Shown in pieces: positions 34,656-46,808 of a DNA stretch of 64,000 nucleotides (position 1 is its first letter; every line of letters begins with the position of its first letter). The translations under genes were made by a program, and so were the position numbers. A model generated the notes under the pieces. It had not been told where the DNA came from. It saw nothing but the letters and a program-made list of their open reading frames with translations, and searched no databases. Source of the stretch: Clarireedia homoeocarpa. Lineage: Eukaryota; Ascomycota; Leotiomycetes; Helotiales; Rutstroemiaceae. Location of the stretch: NCBI GenBank assembly GCA_001465935.1, contig LNKV01000018.1, forward strand, positions 642,542 to 706,541, given 5' to 3'.

Positions 34656-34921
34656 CTTTGCAAGAGAAAATATATTCCTGCGTACTTAAAATGTCGTGAA
34701 AGCGGGGTTATGGTGGCAGGTCGGTATCTATTCTCTCACTCTACGCCGCGAGCTTTTTTTTCTAACGGGCGACGTGAATGCCCACGCGAGGGTCGCGCTA
34801 GTCCTAATTTGTAATCCTGGCTGAGGCTGCTACACCTACTTTACTTACGAAGCTTTGCTGGCCACAACCTCATTTTTTCTCCTGTTGTACATAAATATTA
34901 TCGATTTCTATCAATTTCAAA
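34656..34921. promoter_or_regulatory. Divergent promoter region of CCT6 and the prenylcysteine-oxidase-like gene
   Basis: Only 266 bp separate the two start codons, so the promoters must overlap. A T-rich run lies near 34754 and an AT-rich segment just before the plus-strand ATG. Confidence 0.5.
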
Positions 34922-36950
34922 ATGTCTTATTGTCGGAATCTGGTGTTAACTATCATACTTACCCTCCTTGCGGGTGAAAGTCTTGGATTTTGGTATCCAT
35001 GGAAGGTCAACGCGGTTGTACAGGAACCCATCATAGAATCAACTGAATATGAATATGAATATGCGAACAGTAGTGCTAAACGTATCGCTATCATTGGTAT
35101 GTAGCCTGCATACATCCTGGATCTTTTCATTTCTTTTAGCACCCACTCCTTTCCTTCGTCTTTCATTGCGAACAATCACCTTTCCTTATGCCCATCCTCG
35201 TGATTCAACATGGGATAGAGGTAGCTCATAGACATGCTATGTGCTTTAAGCAAGTATCAGGCTATATAACAATATGATTCTTCGCTGTCCTTAGTTGGGA
35301 TATTACTCCCTAGACATCGAAATGATTACTTTTGTGATATAAAATTCATCCTTACGTGCCTTCACTAACCCGTCTTTAGGTGCTGGAGCTGCCGGCTCGT
35401 CGTCAGCATACCACCTACAAAAATATGCCTCCGAATCAGATGTAGCTATAAACGTCACTGTCATTGAGCGCTCCTCCTACATTGGAGGTCGCTCTACCAC
35501 TGTCAATGCCCACGGTAACGTTCTCGAGCCAGTAGAACTAGGAGCTAGTATCTTCGTTGAAGTGAACGCCATCCTAAAGAATGCCAGTCGGGAGTTTGGT
35601 CTATCTGCCCAAGTTACCAGGTCTGATGATGACGAGATTCTGGGCATTTGGGATGGAGAAAAGTTTGTTTACACTCAAAAAGATAGCGGGTGGAAGTACT
35701 GGGATATTGCAAAGCTGTTGTGGAAATACGGCCTCGCTCCAATCAAGACTCAGCGCCTGATGAAAACTGTTGTTGGAAATTTTCTCAAGCTTTATGAGCG
35801 TCCCTTCTTCCCATTCAGATCTTTGTCGGACCGAGTAGAGGAGTTGGGCCTTCAGGCTGTGACCTCTGTAACGGGCGAGCAATATCTGACTGCAAATGGC
35901 GTAAGTTGTTGATATTTAAATTACTATTCCTTTCGTCTCCAAACTTGCTTACAATACATACAGATCGGTTCCTCTTTTGCAGCCGACATCATTCAAGCAT
36001 CTACTCGAGTCAATTATGGTCAAAACCTGAACTTCATTCATGGTCTTGAGACGATGGTCTGTATGGCAATTGAAGGAGCAATGCAAATCCAAGGCGGCAA
36101 CTGGCAAATGTTCGACAGCATGGTTAAAGCCTCCAACTCTACTGTCCTTCTAAATCACACTGTCACGGAAATCACCAAATCGAATGATAGGTACAGGATC
36201 AAGACCACAACGCAAGACGCTACAGGTCGCTCCCACACACACGACGAACCATTTGATACCATCATCCTCGCCGCACCCCTTCAATACACCGACATCAAAA
36301 TTCCCTCCGACCTCCTCACTCACACTCCCGACACCATTCCCTACGTAACTCTCCACGTAACACTCTTCACATCCCCTCACACCCTCAACCCCACATTCTT
36401 CGGTCTCCCCTCCGACTCCTCATCTATGCCCAACACCATTCTCACCACCCTCCCTCCAAACACCACGCCAACCGACTTCCAGAAGCCAGTTGGCCCCGCC
36501 GGTTTCTTCTCCATCTCCACGCTCCGTAAAGTCATCAACCCCGAAACCCTCGAATACGAATACCTCTACAAGATCTTCTCCCCCTCCGCACTCACATCCG
36601 AGTTCCTATCCGGAATTCTCGGCGCTGCCGTTCCTGAAGATCTATCCACCATTTCCCCCGCCGCTAACAATACCATAACCTGGTATCATCCCCATGTCTG
36701 GCATTCATACCCTTACGAGCTTCCGCGCGTGACGTTCGAGGAGATTGAGCTTGCGCCGGGTATCTATTATACCAGTGGCATTGAGAGTTTCATAAGCACG
36801 ATGGAGACGAGCGCTTTGATGGGCAAAAATGTGGCGAGGTTGGTGGTGGATGATTATCTCGCGACGATGGAGTCAAAGGAGGTTGTTGATGAAGGCATAT
36901 TTGCGGATCAAATTGTGGAAGCACTGGCTCCCCAGGTGGAGGAATTGTAA
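34922..36950 (+). CDS. Prenylcysteine-oxidase-like flavoprotein
   Basis: Exons 34922-35096, 35380-35900 and 35964-36950 give 560 residues. A signal peptide (LVLTIILTLLAGESLGF) is followed near residue 55 by an FAD-binding Rossmann motif split by intron 1 (RIAIIG joined to GAGAAGSSSAYHL). Then come VIERSSYIGGRSTTV, ELGASIFVEVN, QASTRVNYGQNL, the VCMAIEGAMQIQGGNWQMF segment typical of prenylcysteine lyases, a Pro/Thr-rich middle, and the late GIYYTSGIESFISTMETSALMGKNVA FAD-contact region. Family members oxidatively cleave the thioether of prenylcysteine in lysosome- or vacuole-like compartments. Intron 1 is 283 nt, far longer than others here. The last ~30 residues are acidic. Confidence 0.87.
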
Positions 36951-37171
36951 ATAGAGCGGTACTTGTTGGGTTTCGTTAATTGGACTAGGCGCAGAAAATT
37001 GGTATTACTTAACTTGTAGTTCTTTCATAGTTGTGGTTGAGACATGGAAGAGTATGGTATTGTGATTTCAAGCTATTTGGTGCAACCTGGCATATCAAAC
37101 CCATAAATTATTCACATATGTTTCAGCTCTTGACTGGTATGCAACCCTCGCTAAGATCTACCTAATAGCGA

Positions 37172-39450
37172 TCATTCTCGGGGAGGCTTTTTCGTTGGTG
37201 GATAGTAGTACTCGTAGTCGCGTAAAGAATCCTCATCTTGCCCAAATGGCCTCCTAGCTCCCGAATCCCGTGCTCTATTCGCTGATGGTCCGCGCCCGCG
37301 CCCCGACGCCATATTTCGCGCTCGGGCCCTATCAAATACTGAATCCTGTGCTATCTCCGCTGCTGATCTTCTTCCAGGGGGTGGCGCAGCGGGTCGGTTT
37401 ACTCTTCCCGGCTGCACACCTTGATCTGCTTGTTTAACACCTCCGAGACCACTCCCTCCGAGACCAGGTTGTCTTCCGGCCCCCTTCATCGCTCGTCCAC
37501 CTCTGTTATATCTTCCCGGCAGTCGAGGTCTCGGTCTAATACTCTCGATCCTGGCTTCGTAAGCATGTCTTCGCGGGGATTCAGGTTTGATATTTTCCTC
37601 GTCGGAGTCATGTTTCGATGTCGATCTGGAAATGGATGCTTCCACATCTAGGCTTGAGTCATAGACATTTGCTTGGGAGCGTCTATTTCGCTCGCCCATG
37701 CCAGGATTAAAGAACGATTCTCTAAAGTCACGGAAATTTTGTGGCCGCGGCCGCTGCACATTTTCTGTCTCAAATGGCATTTCTCTTATCCCATACATGA
37801 GATCTGATCTCGTAGGGTAGAGCAATTGAATACCTTCGTAATCATCTTCATCCTCCTCAACATCATACATCCACGTTGGGTGCTCCAAATCACCAATGGA
37901 CCCCTTCCCGTCGTCCATCCCATCTTCACCTCTCAGATCAGGTCCCTCAGGACTTGGCCATTCGGGCGGATTGTGACGGTTTGCGGGGTCTCCATAATTC
38001 CTCAGAGCGGCTTGAATACGCCGTAGAAGAATCGCTGCCGGTGGTCTATCCTCAGGATCAAATGCAAGACATTCTAGGACGTTTTCGCGGAGTGTTCTGC
38101 TATATATCCTACGAACCAACATCTTCCTTCCCATTGTCTTGATTCTTCTGCCACATTCGCGGAGGTTAACCGTAAAGGTAACAGTGCCGGGGTCTGTGTT
38201 ATTACACATTGCTTTGTATATTAGATGTGCAGTGTTCCAAATATCTGACCGTGGACTGATTATGCGGTTGGGATGATTAGGATATCTTTGTTCCTGGTAA
38301 CCATGTCTTAGTCAATGTATCATAAGAAACCCGACGCTGGAGAAAATCATACAGGTGAATGCCAAGAGTTGCGACCTTGTGCAACGCGGATCCATTCACG
38401 GCCTCTTCGCTCAGCTACTGTCAAAGGCGCTGGTAATGCAAGCCCGAAGTCCGCCAACTAAGTCTAAGTTAGTGATGTAACTGATATTCAGATATTAGCA
38501 AAGGATGACGAACCTTATGAACATTGATACGCTCATGGCCTGGCTGTGGGTTCCCGCCAATTCTATGAACGTTTCGAATCAGCATGCAGTAACGTCAGGT
38601 GCGGGAAAGGATATGCCTGCTTTTGAAAAGAAAAGAAGAATACTCACAACACTATGGGGACACATTAGCACCTGTCAGCTAACTGGCATGTAAAAGATGA
38701 TGCCACTTACCATTGGCTCCCTTGATGTCGAAATGGCAGATCGGATGGTGGAAGTCTTCATTGGATCCTTTTTCTCTGCGCCAATTAGGATCTTCTGTTC
38801 CTTTCTCTAGTATTAGTAGTGCTTTGACAAGACATTCCCATATTCTCCAGATTGCTTCTTCGGGAAGATATGCTCCATTCGGATACTCGTCTTGCAGGCT
38901 GGGAGGCGTCAGCTTGGTAAATGACAAGGCGAGATTTACATACCCTATACTTTGCCTTAAGTAATGCGATAGATCCCCGTTAGCAGCGTATTCAAGATAT
39001 ATCCTGGACACATCGCTTTCTGGGTCTAAAGACGGTCTCCTGTCAGACGAGCTGGTGCCCTAGAATAACTTCAGCACTCCCACTGCAAACCTTGAACAAA
39101 CCACCCACTTGGCCAAAAGTCCGATGATACGCTCGGTAGATTTGTATAATGTGCTCCGACTTATATTTCATGAGTCGACTCAGCATACGGGACTCTTGCT
39201 TTAAGGCTTCACTTGGTCCAGCTTCTTGCTTGACCACAATTTGGCGAGGGTGAACATTTTCGTTATCTCCAACATACTCGAACAGAGCTGCTATGCCATA
39301 TGTACCACCGCCAAGGTATCTCCGCCCTACCCAGTCCTTCCCGATGGCGAGTGAAGCCCAATTCTTCGAAAAGTGAATCCATGCCCTGTCTTGCTCGGCG
39401 CGTTCATCTCCATTTAGAAGAGCTCGTGCTTTGCTCACAATAAATGCCAT
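37172..39450 (-). CDS. Divergent protein kinase with Arg-rich C-terminal tail
   Basis: Exons 39450-39105, 39025-38944, 38898-38711, 38651-38648, 38562-38514, 38457-38353 and 38293-37172 give 631 residues. The kinase domain (about residues 35-290) shows a Gly-rich loop YLGGGTYG, the ATP Lys in IVVKQE near 71, YLEYAANGDLSHYL, and the catalytic loop HFDIKGAN with Phe in place of the usual Arg. Then come NVLIGGN, LADFGLALP, SPEQRY, SPRSDIWNTAHLIY and FDPEDRPPA. The fourth exon is a predicted 4-nt microexon (TGTT) that restores N-V-L-I. The first donor (39104) is weak and is the least certain junction. The C-terminal half is Arg/Gly/Asp-rich and likely disordered. Substrates are unknown; the fold resembles fungal orphan Ser/Thr kinases. 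Confidence 0.8.
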
Positions 39451-40344
39451 GATATGCAATATCCAATATTGAATGGGCAAATTGAGCCCTCGACTCGATT
39501 TATACTTGGCTTAAATGAAGAAAGTTCCTTAAACTCCATTCCCCGTCCTCTGAGACCATGGAGGTTTTCATGTCTGCCGTCTTCCATAACCTCTTCTTTG
39601 TTTCTGGTCATCAGATTTGGAGAATGAAAGAGACAGGAATTTGTTGCATGCATTAGGTGCTAGGACAAAGAATACAGCACAACGGTACACTAAGCATTGC
39701 TGCAAGACAAAGCAAACGGTGCCCGCCAGACGTGAAAAGCAGGCGAAAGTTCTTTCGCGTAGAATGATAGGCGTTGTCTACTATATATATTTGGAAAGGT
39801 ATAGTAGGGCAGAAACATGAATGAACTGCTTGTAACACTGCGATGGTGAAGAGGACCCGAATAGCAACGATCTAAAAAGAAGCAACACGCACTGCAGCTA
39901 ATGTAGACGACTCATATCATTTGACTAAACGATGAGCTTTCTATTCTAAAACCATCAATTAATATCTCCCGCGTCTAGGAGTATGTGACGAATGCTCTAT
40001 GCAGACTCATCGGTCTCGTAACATCAACCACCGCTACAAAATTTTACCCCACTGAGTGAGTATAAATATAAACAAGGAAGAGAAGGCGTCCACCCCACCC
40101 CACTGCACATATACATCTCATTGTATATCACGGCCAAGCCGATGTAAAAGTACCCAAGAACCCCATCGTAAGATCCATAAACAATAAACAAGCAGACCAA
40201 ATGTTTTCGCTGAAAGCATCCATCGCTATGATATGCAAAGCTATGCATCGCATGCAGGAAAGAGAAGAAGGGCATCAATAACCAGTACCTGACCATCAGA
40301 AAGACCGTCAATCAATTAATCAATCACTCACTCAACCGTACTCA
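39451..40344. other. Intergenic stretch between the kinase and the small hypothetical gene
   Basis: Short unsupported frames only. The segment from about 39960 probably includes the 3'-UTR of the minus-strand small gene, and the first few hundred bases the kinase promoter. Confidence 0.45.
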
Positions 40345-40710
40345 TTACGATCGCACACTCCCGTCCCATTTCATTTCCCGTACCGAAACCCGCGTCCCAC
40401 CGGTTTGTTTATTCTCCCGCACGCTCCCCCTCCTCCAATCCATCATACTCATTCTCTTCGACGTCACTGATGATTTGCCTGTGGTGTCTTTGGATGCTTT
40501 GCTCTCCTCGGATGACTTGCTTCCGCTGTCGCTGTCGTGGCCCGCTGTGCAGTTCGCTGAGTAAGAGGGTGAGCTGGGAGAGTGGTATTCTCCGTCTATG
40601 TAAACGGCGTCAGAGACGAACGTGCTTCGGCGATTGCGTCGGCGAGTGTAGCGTTTCTCTAAACGGTAGAGTTCAAGCTTCTGGCTGATGAGGTCGATAA
40701 GGTTTGGCAT
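40345..40710 (-). CDS. Small conserved hypothetical protein
   Basis: The ATG at 40710 gives 121 residues in one exon. The N-terminal ~45 residues (LIDLISQKLELYRLEKRYT, then an Arg/Asn cluster, STFVSDAVYIDGEY) form a charged amphipathic helix followed by a compact motif. I believe this recurs in many small ascomycete proteins of unknown role; that is recollection, not a search. The rest is Ser/Lys-rich with Arg clusters near the end (MDWRRGSV, VREMKWDGSVRS), probably disordered and a candidate for phosphorylation. Confidence 0.65.
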   Translation of the reverse strand: MPNLIDLISQKLELYRLEKRYTRRRNRRSTFVSDAVYIDGEYHSPSSPSYSANCTAGHDSDSGSKSSEESKASKDTTGKSSVTSKRMSMMDWRRGSVRENKQTGGTRVSVREMKWDGSVRS

Positions 40711-41003
40711 GGTGGTGGTAGGGAGGTGTGACGTGATGGGATGGGAGGTTTGATGGAAGACTCTGAGCTGGGCCTTTTAGAAGAGATGAATATCTGGAAG
40801 ATCGGTGGTCGTACGAAACTTCAACGGGAGGTGGTATCCGCAGGCGATTTCGTCCAAAGGTTGATAACAAGAGTGAGCAGTTCCTCGTCCAGATGATTAT
40901 TAATATGCTGCGTTCTACTCGGTTGTATGTACACAAGAAGCAGGATTATGAGCTGAGAGATAAGTACACGCCGAGATGGAGAGTATCGACAGATGAGAAT
41001 ATG

Positions 41004-41072
41004 TATGTGTATCGAGCCAGAAGTGGTATGTGTATCGAGTCAGAAATGGTATGTGTATCGAGCCAGAAATGG
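41004..41072. repeat. 23-bp minisatellite, three copies
   Basis: Three head-to-tail 23-bp units beginning tatgtgtatcgag and ending agaa(a/g)tgg, differing at only two positions. Confidence 0.85.
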
Positions 41073-41632
41073 TATCTGGAACATACAGTAGTAGCTCGTG
41101 AATATGAAGTCAAGAGCAAAGAAAAGAAAGCGAAGATATCCCATTCCATCTCATTATTCCCCCAAGTTCCTTGGCGATAAGCCGTCTCGACCTCGCCCTT
41201 TCTTTTTCTCTCCTCGCAACTTGGGATGCTTAAGGACGCAGCCTCCGAAGCACCAGAATGATCGGAACTCCACAGAAAATCATAACTAGCCCCACCATTT
41301 ACCATGACCAGCTAGGATCAGACTTACATTATCATTTTATCCATGACAAGCTCCGACCGGCGTGGACCTGCTAACACGAATTAATTCGTCTAAAAGGTTG
41401 TCTAACTTTGTCTAAACAATGCGGGTGGGATGTGGACTTGTGCAGTCGATCCAATGAAATGACATTGAGACCGGTGTTTCACTCCATTTTTGCTCAAGTC
41501 TTGTTTACAGTCGACGTTTGGCACGTTTTCCCTGTGCGTCCCTCAAACCCACCCTGAAAATGGCATGGAAAACGCAATCTCGACCCATCTCGACCAAAGC
41601 GCTACCAATACTTCGTAAACCATTTTTTGGAC

Positions 41633-41662
41633 GGGAGGACGGGAGAACGGGAGGACGGGAGG
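41633..41662. repeat. Short gacgggag repeat
   Basis: Four imperfect copies of an 8-bp gacgggag-type unit in non-coding DNA. Confidence 0.7.
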
Positions 41663-42002
41663 CATCAAGGCTTTCAAGCCGCAAGCCGAATTCGTTAACA
41701 GAGTCGCTTGTTTTAAAGCCGTCCTCTCCGATTTTCCATTGAATGAGAATTTTCGTGCTATCGAACATTATTTCTGGGAGGTTCTATGCCCATCAAACAG
41801 ACCGAGTTTAAGCTTGCATTAACCATCAATGCGTGGTGGCTGAAGAGTGCCAACTACTCGATGATACCGTACTGTACTGGAGAGCCTGAACGGTCAGACC
41901 CGTTGAATACTCCGGTTAAATAATTTATTTCCTGATGGAGCTACTCCTCTAAAAGATTCCCCCTGCATTAGTTTTGCATTTGGCCTATTTCAGACGGTTT
42001 CT

Positions 42003-44209
42003 TTATCGTTGAATCCTATCTTCTCGCTTTTCCTCCAGGGTATCGTGGAGTTCGACTTCGTGTTCGTTGCCCTTCTGTGCTTCGGCAAAAAGAGTTTCTT
42101 GTGCTATAGAGAGTGTGAGACAAGGCAAGAAGATAAGGACCAAAGATAATGCTTACCACTCCAAAGTTCCGAGTATACCCCACCTGTGTCAATTAACTCA
42201 CGGTGCGTTCCACTTTCTGCTACAGACCCCTCCTTGAGAACTATGATCTTATCGCTATCGAAGATTGTTCGGAGCCTGTGAGCGACGAAGACACTCGTTC
42301 TTGACCTCTCTTTCAATATGCTATTAATATTCTGCATTAGTGCTTGCTCTGTATGTGTATCCAGTGCGGATGTCGCCTCGTCAAAGAAAAGCAGGGGTGG
42401 ATCTTTTAGGATCAGCCGCGATACTGCTAGTCGTTGCTTCTCCCCACCAGAGATCATCATGCCCCGCTCACCAACCATGGTTTTATATCCATCAGGGAAG
42501 GACTTGATAATGGTATGGATTTTTGCACGCTTTGCAGCTTCTAGCACCTTTTCGCTAGAAGCTGCCATGTTGCCATATCTGATATTGTGCTCAATGGAAT
42601 CATTGAAGAGAGGTGTATCTTGAGGTACCACTCCGATGGCCTTCCTCAAGGATTCCAAGCTCACCTGTCGGATATCTTGACCATCGATTAGAATCCTTCC
42701 TTCTTGAACATCATAGAAACGGAACAGAAGTCTGAGGATTGTTGACTTTCCACAACCACTAGGACCAACGACGGCAATCTTCTTTCCTGCAGGAATAGTG
42801 AGACTGAGGTTCTTCAGAATAGGGCGATCCGGATGGTAGCCAAATGTTACATTTTCAAATGTGATTTCTCCGCCCTTAGTGAGCTGCAGCGGCTTTGCAT
42901 TCGGAGGCTCGGTGATGGCTACGTTGACTTTTTGAAGGTTGAAAAGGGTTTCCATATCTAACAAGGATTGTCGAAGTTCGCGATACACAGATCCTAGGAA
43001 GTTCAATGGTACCGAAAGTTGAAATACTAACTGGTTGACCATTACAAGGTCACCGACAGTTAGATTGCCGGCCGCCACTCCATCTGCTGCGAGATACATC
43101 ATAGCCGTCAGAGCAGTTGAAAAGATCAAGTTCTGTCCACTGTTAAGTAGCGCCAAAGATGTTGCAACCTTGATAGACGACTTTTCATAGTCCTGGAGTG
43201 CTTTGTCGTATCTGCCGACCTCGAACTTCTCATTGTTGAAGTATTTCACGGCCTCGTAATTGATCAAGGAGTCCACCGCAACCGTCGAACCTTTATTGTC
43301 CGCTGCATTAGCCGCTCTTCGGAACTTGGTTCTCCAGGCAGTAGTCCAGATCGTGAATGCTGAATATCCCACCATTGTTACAGCTGTGATAGCTGCGAAC
43401 TTGGCGCCATACTGATAAGTCAGAATACCACACACCATGGAGATCTCCAAAGCAGTTGGCAGAATGTGGAAAACCATAGATGTCAACAAGAAACTAATTC
43501 CTTTCGTACCACGGTCAATGGCTCGAGTCAATCCGCCAGTCTGCTTCGAGAGATGGAAGTTTAGGTCAAGTCGTAATAAGTGATCAAAAACATTGCAAGC
43601 CACTCGTCTAATGGCCTTCTGAGCAACGCTTGCAAACACTGCGTTTCGCACTTCCTGGAATACTGTAGCGCCTATTCTGGTAAGACCGTAGGCCAATATC
43701 ATTGATCCAGCCACTGTCGTAGCCGTACCTCCAACTGCTACGAAGTCCACATTCATTGCGTCAACGATGCTCTTAAAGTAAAATGGCACCTGAACGTTCA
43801 GCAACTTCGCACCCACCAGTAAAACCAATGATAGTCCAACGCGAGCCCTGGTTCCCAAATTGTCTTTTGGCCAGAGATATTGTGCCATTTCTTTCATGAT
43901 CGCCCAATCCGCCTTCCTCTGCTCCTTGTTTGTCTTCTCATCTAAAACCAGAGGATCCTTTCGAGCTGTCGCAGGCGTAGCCGGTGCTGGTTTCTGGGCC
44001 GTCTCGGGCTTCGTACCAGGTATGTCGTCAGCAGGTCGCGGGGTTCTTTGAGCTTGACTTTGAAGTGGGATGCGCATTGGGCTGTCTCTCCACAGTCGAT
44101 TTGTGGTTGCAAAGACCCGTAGGCCACATCCTGGTCTCTGCCATCTTTGGTGTCGAACTGAAGCTCTTGCGAGCATGCAAGAAGCTCCGCGGAAGCTGCT
44201 TAAGCTCAT
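42003..44209 (-). CDS. atm1: Mitochondrial ABC transporter ATM1 (Fe-S cluster export)
   Basis: Exons 44209-42157 and 42103-42003 give 717 residues. An Arg/Ser-rich presequence (MSLSSFRGASCMLARASVRHQ and beyond) targets mitochondria. A six-helix half-transporter domain follows, with the ATM1-type RAIDRGTKGISFLL segment after NFHLSKQTGGLT and NYEAVKYFNNE. The nucleotide-binding domain has Walker A GPSGCGKST near 480, the Q-loop, the signature ISGGEKQRLAVSR near 586, Walker B LLFFDEATSALD and the switch His in VAHRLRTI. The second exon supplies the family C-terminus (AQETLFAEAQKG). The protein exports a glutathione-bound sulfur species needed for cytosolic Fe-S proteins. Without removal of the 53-nt intron the frame ends in an unrelated hydrophobic tail. 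Confidence 0.94.
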
Positions 44210-44609
44210 CGTGCTTCTTTTCGCTGCCCACAGATCACCGTTTGCACATGCACGAGCTATGCAGGACCCCCATGAAAGCCCCAGCTATCGATAAGAAACC
44301 AACCAGCGCACTTTGCTTGAGTGCGCTTGCAAAATGTCGCGAATCAATTCCGCAAGACAAAAACAGTATCTTGAGTTGACCTATGCAGAATTTGCATCAT
44401 TTCCAAAAGTGCAAATAGTGAACCAAGAGATGCGTGAAAGTTCATTGGTACTTATACTTATTTTCATTGTTGAAGCTATTACGCCATTTGAAGCTTGTCT
44501 CGCCTAACCGCAAGGCGAAAATTGGACCTTTGTGCCTGCAGCTTTCTGAGACGACAAGCAAGCTCGCCAACCACATATTTTTTGATTATCGCCAGGAAAA
44601 AGAGCAGTA
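44210..44609. promoter_or_regulatory. Shared promoter region of ATM1 and AIM24
   Basis: 400 bp between the two divergent start codons, both of mitochondrial proteins. Short frames inside are unsupported. No clear TATA is seen. Confidence 0.5.
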
Positions 44610-45855
44610 ATGATCGGTCTATCCATAGGCCGCGCTGCTCGTGGCGCTGGGCAGCTTCAGGCTCTGGCAAAAGCTGCTACCGGAACTCGCGCCCTGCGAA
44701 TAGGCGCATCTTCAAATCTTGAAGGGCATTTGGAAGGAGATATTTTGAGCAAGACGCTCGATGCTACAGACCCTGCGGGTAAGTCGGCAGCAATTTCTTC
44801 GACGTTCATATGCTAAGAAGTATGTCTTAGATGCGCGCTTCGAAGTCATTGGTGCTCCGTACTCTCTTTTATCGGCCTCGCTGTCCGCATCACAAACATT
44901 GTACACAAGGAGGGGTACATTAGTTGGTGTTAGTGGGAAGGCGGAAAATGTCAGCGACACTTGGAGCTCCTGAGATGAAGGAATAGTTTGCTGATACATT
45001 GGGTAGGCCCAATCGACATTATCTATTCTCGAACCTTTTCGACGAGCGCCTTTGGGCATTCCTTTCCTGTACCAGAAAATATCTTCGACGAGCCCGATAA
45101 AAGCATTAATATCCACGAAATCTCCGATCACCTCCATGGAAGTTCTATACCTTGACGGAAGAGAAGACTGGATGATAGCGCAGCGCAATGCTTTACTGGC
45201 GTGGACAGGGCACAGATTATCTGTTTCACCTACTATGAACAGAAGTTTGAGCATAGCTCACTGGGGCAATACTCAGATTACGGGACGAGGTCTTGTAGCT
45301 TTGGCCGGAGCTGGACGTATCTATGAAGTGACCCTAAAAGCTGGGGAGGAATTTGTCGCGCATCCTGGCAACGTCATTGCATACACCATGACACAATACC
45401 CACCAAAACCATACAGGTTTAAAGCCTCTGTTTTGAAGCTCCAGGTCCCGACACTGGGGTTTAGCAAGCTACTACCAGATATCAAGTTCTTCCGAGTAAT
45501 GCAGCAGACAGACTCCTGGCAATTGGTGAAGAAGCTATTTTTTGCATTAAGGACAACGATGAGGCGATCGATCTGGGGAGATCGACTGTTTCTTCAATTC
45601 CAAGGGCCCACTACAATTTTAATGTCGACGAGAGCATCACGAGTAAGCGATGTATTAACCTCAAGGGAGATCAACGAAATCGCAGATGCGCCTCCAGGTA
45701 CAGTCTTGGAAGCTGTCGAATCAGCAGGGAAACCAAAGCAGATTTCTGGTCCTGCACAACACACAGATGTCCCAACGGGATTTCACGTTGCCGAGGTTAG
45801 CAAGGAAGGGAAAGTAAAGTTTGAGGATTCAGATGGAAAGTCCGTCGTGCGGTAG
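44610..45855 (+). CDS. aim24: AIM24 family mitochondrial protein
   Basis: Exons 44610-44778, 44831-44949 and 45007-45855 give 378 residues. The start (MIGLSIGRAARGAGQLQALAKAA) is an amphipathic, Arg-containing presequence. The AIM24 beta-rich domain runs from about residue 58: ARFEVIGAPYSLL, LYTRRGTLVGVSGKAEN, STLSILEPFRRAPLGIPFLYQKISS, GRGLVALAGAGRIYEVTL, EEFVAHPGNVIAYT and FLQFQGPTTILMSTR. In yeast AIM24 supports the MICOS complex and cristae; the role here is by family. The second donor reads gtcagc. Divergent from ATM1 with 400 bp between. Confidence 0.9.
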
Positions 45856-46756
45856 GGGAGTATGGAACATGTATCATAAACGACCAAAAATGTACGAGTA
45901 GGTCCTGTAGATGGGGCTGTTTGAAGAACAAACATGAACGGAATGAAGATACGACATTCAGCTTCTAATCTATAGTATTTGACACCAACATGTGACCCCG
46001 CATGCGAAAACACGTTCGAAGAACTATTTCTACTCTTCTCTCCCAAGTGGGACCCGCTACTCTCACGAAATTGGCTGATGTAGTAGAACCTATTCATCCG
46101 TTCAGCGTTTCAACATGTTTCTCGTGAACCAATATCCAGTAGCTTGATATTCACTTCGTGATTAGCCTAGCAGTGAACCTGCAAAATGTCTTGTCATTGC
46201 ATTTAAAGGCTACGAAACCGTTCGAAGGGCGCTGATAGTTTTTCCAGGAGAAGGATATGGGTGTCTAACACAGTAATATCTATGGAGTTAGGAACCTCCA
46301 GACAGTGTCATGTGGGGAGCGAGGTTCCACACATGCGTTCTGCTGTCATTTATAGAGCATTCAAAAGTCTCCATGCCATCTTTTGACCTCTCGTTGTCAC
46401 TATCTTCTCAACACTGTCATTCTCTTCTTGAGCTTGGTGTTTATACTCCGCTGCTTCCTGATTCTACGATAAGGAGTGAATGGCTGTTCTTCGTAGCTAT
46501 TTGTTGATATCTTCTTTGGTTGACTGGTCTATTGTCGCATTGTGAGCGTGACATGATGAGTGAATGCCTCTTGTCTTCTCAAAAATAGGTAGGTATTCAA
46601 ACAGGGGCAATTGACCTCCTCTTCACCAACGACAACGAGATAGAAAATTTGGCGAATGTACTACTAATGGTGAAGGGTCGGCCTCATTTCTTTGGCAGTC
46701 ATCGAGCAAATGTATAAACTATAGCAACAGAAGTTATGGAAGACAAGAAGAGTGAA

Positions 46757-46808
46757 ATGCACAATGCACAATGCACACACAATGCACAATGTACAATGTA
46801 CAATGTAC
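46757..46808. repeat. aatgcaca / aatgtac short tandem repeat
   Basis: Six to seven imperfect copies of an aatg(c/t)ac unit, 7-8 bp each, with one extended spacer. Confidence 0.75.

Larger units (their letters stand above)
40711..42002. other. Intergenic stretch upstream of the small gene and downstream of ATM1
   Basis: Contains a 23-bp tandem repeat (41004-41072) and a short gacgggag repeat (41633-41662). A 119-codon minus frame across the tandem repeat is not supported as a gene. Confidence 0.5.

Noticed and set aside
40946..41305. 119-codon minus frame across the 23-bp minisatellite
   Set aside because: Its C-terminal half is a repeat translation and the rest has no recognisable features.
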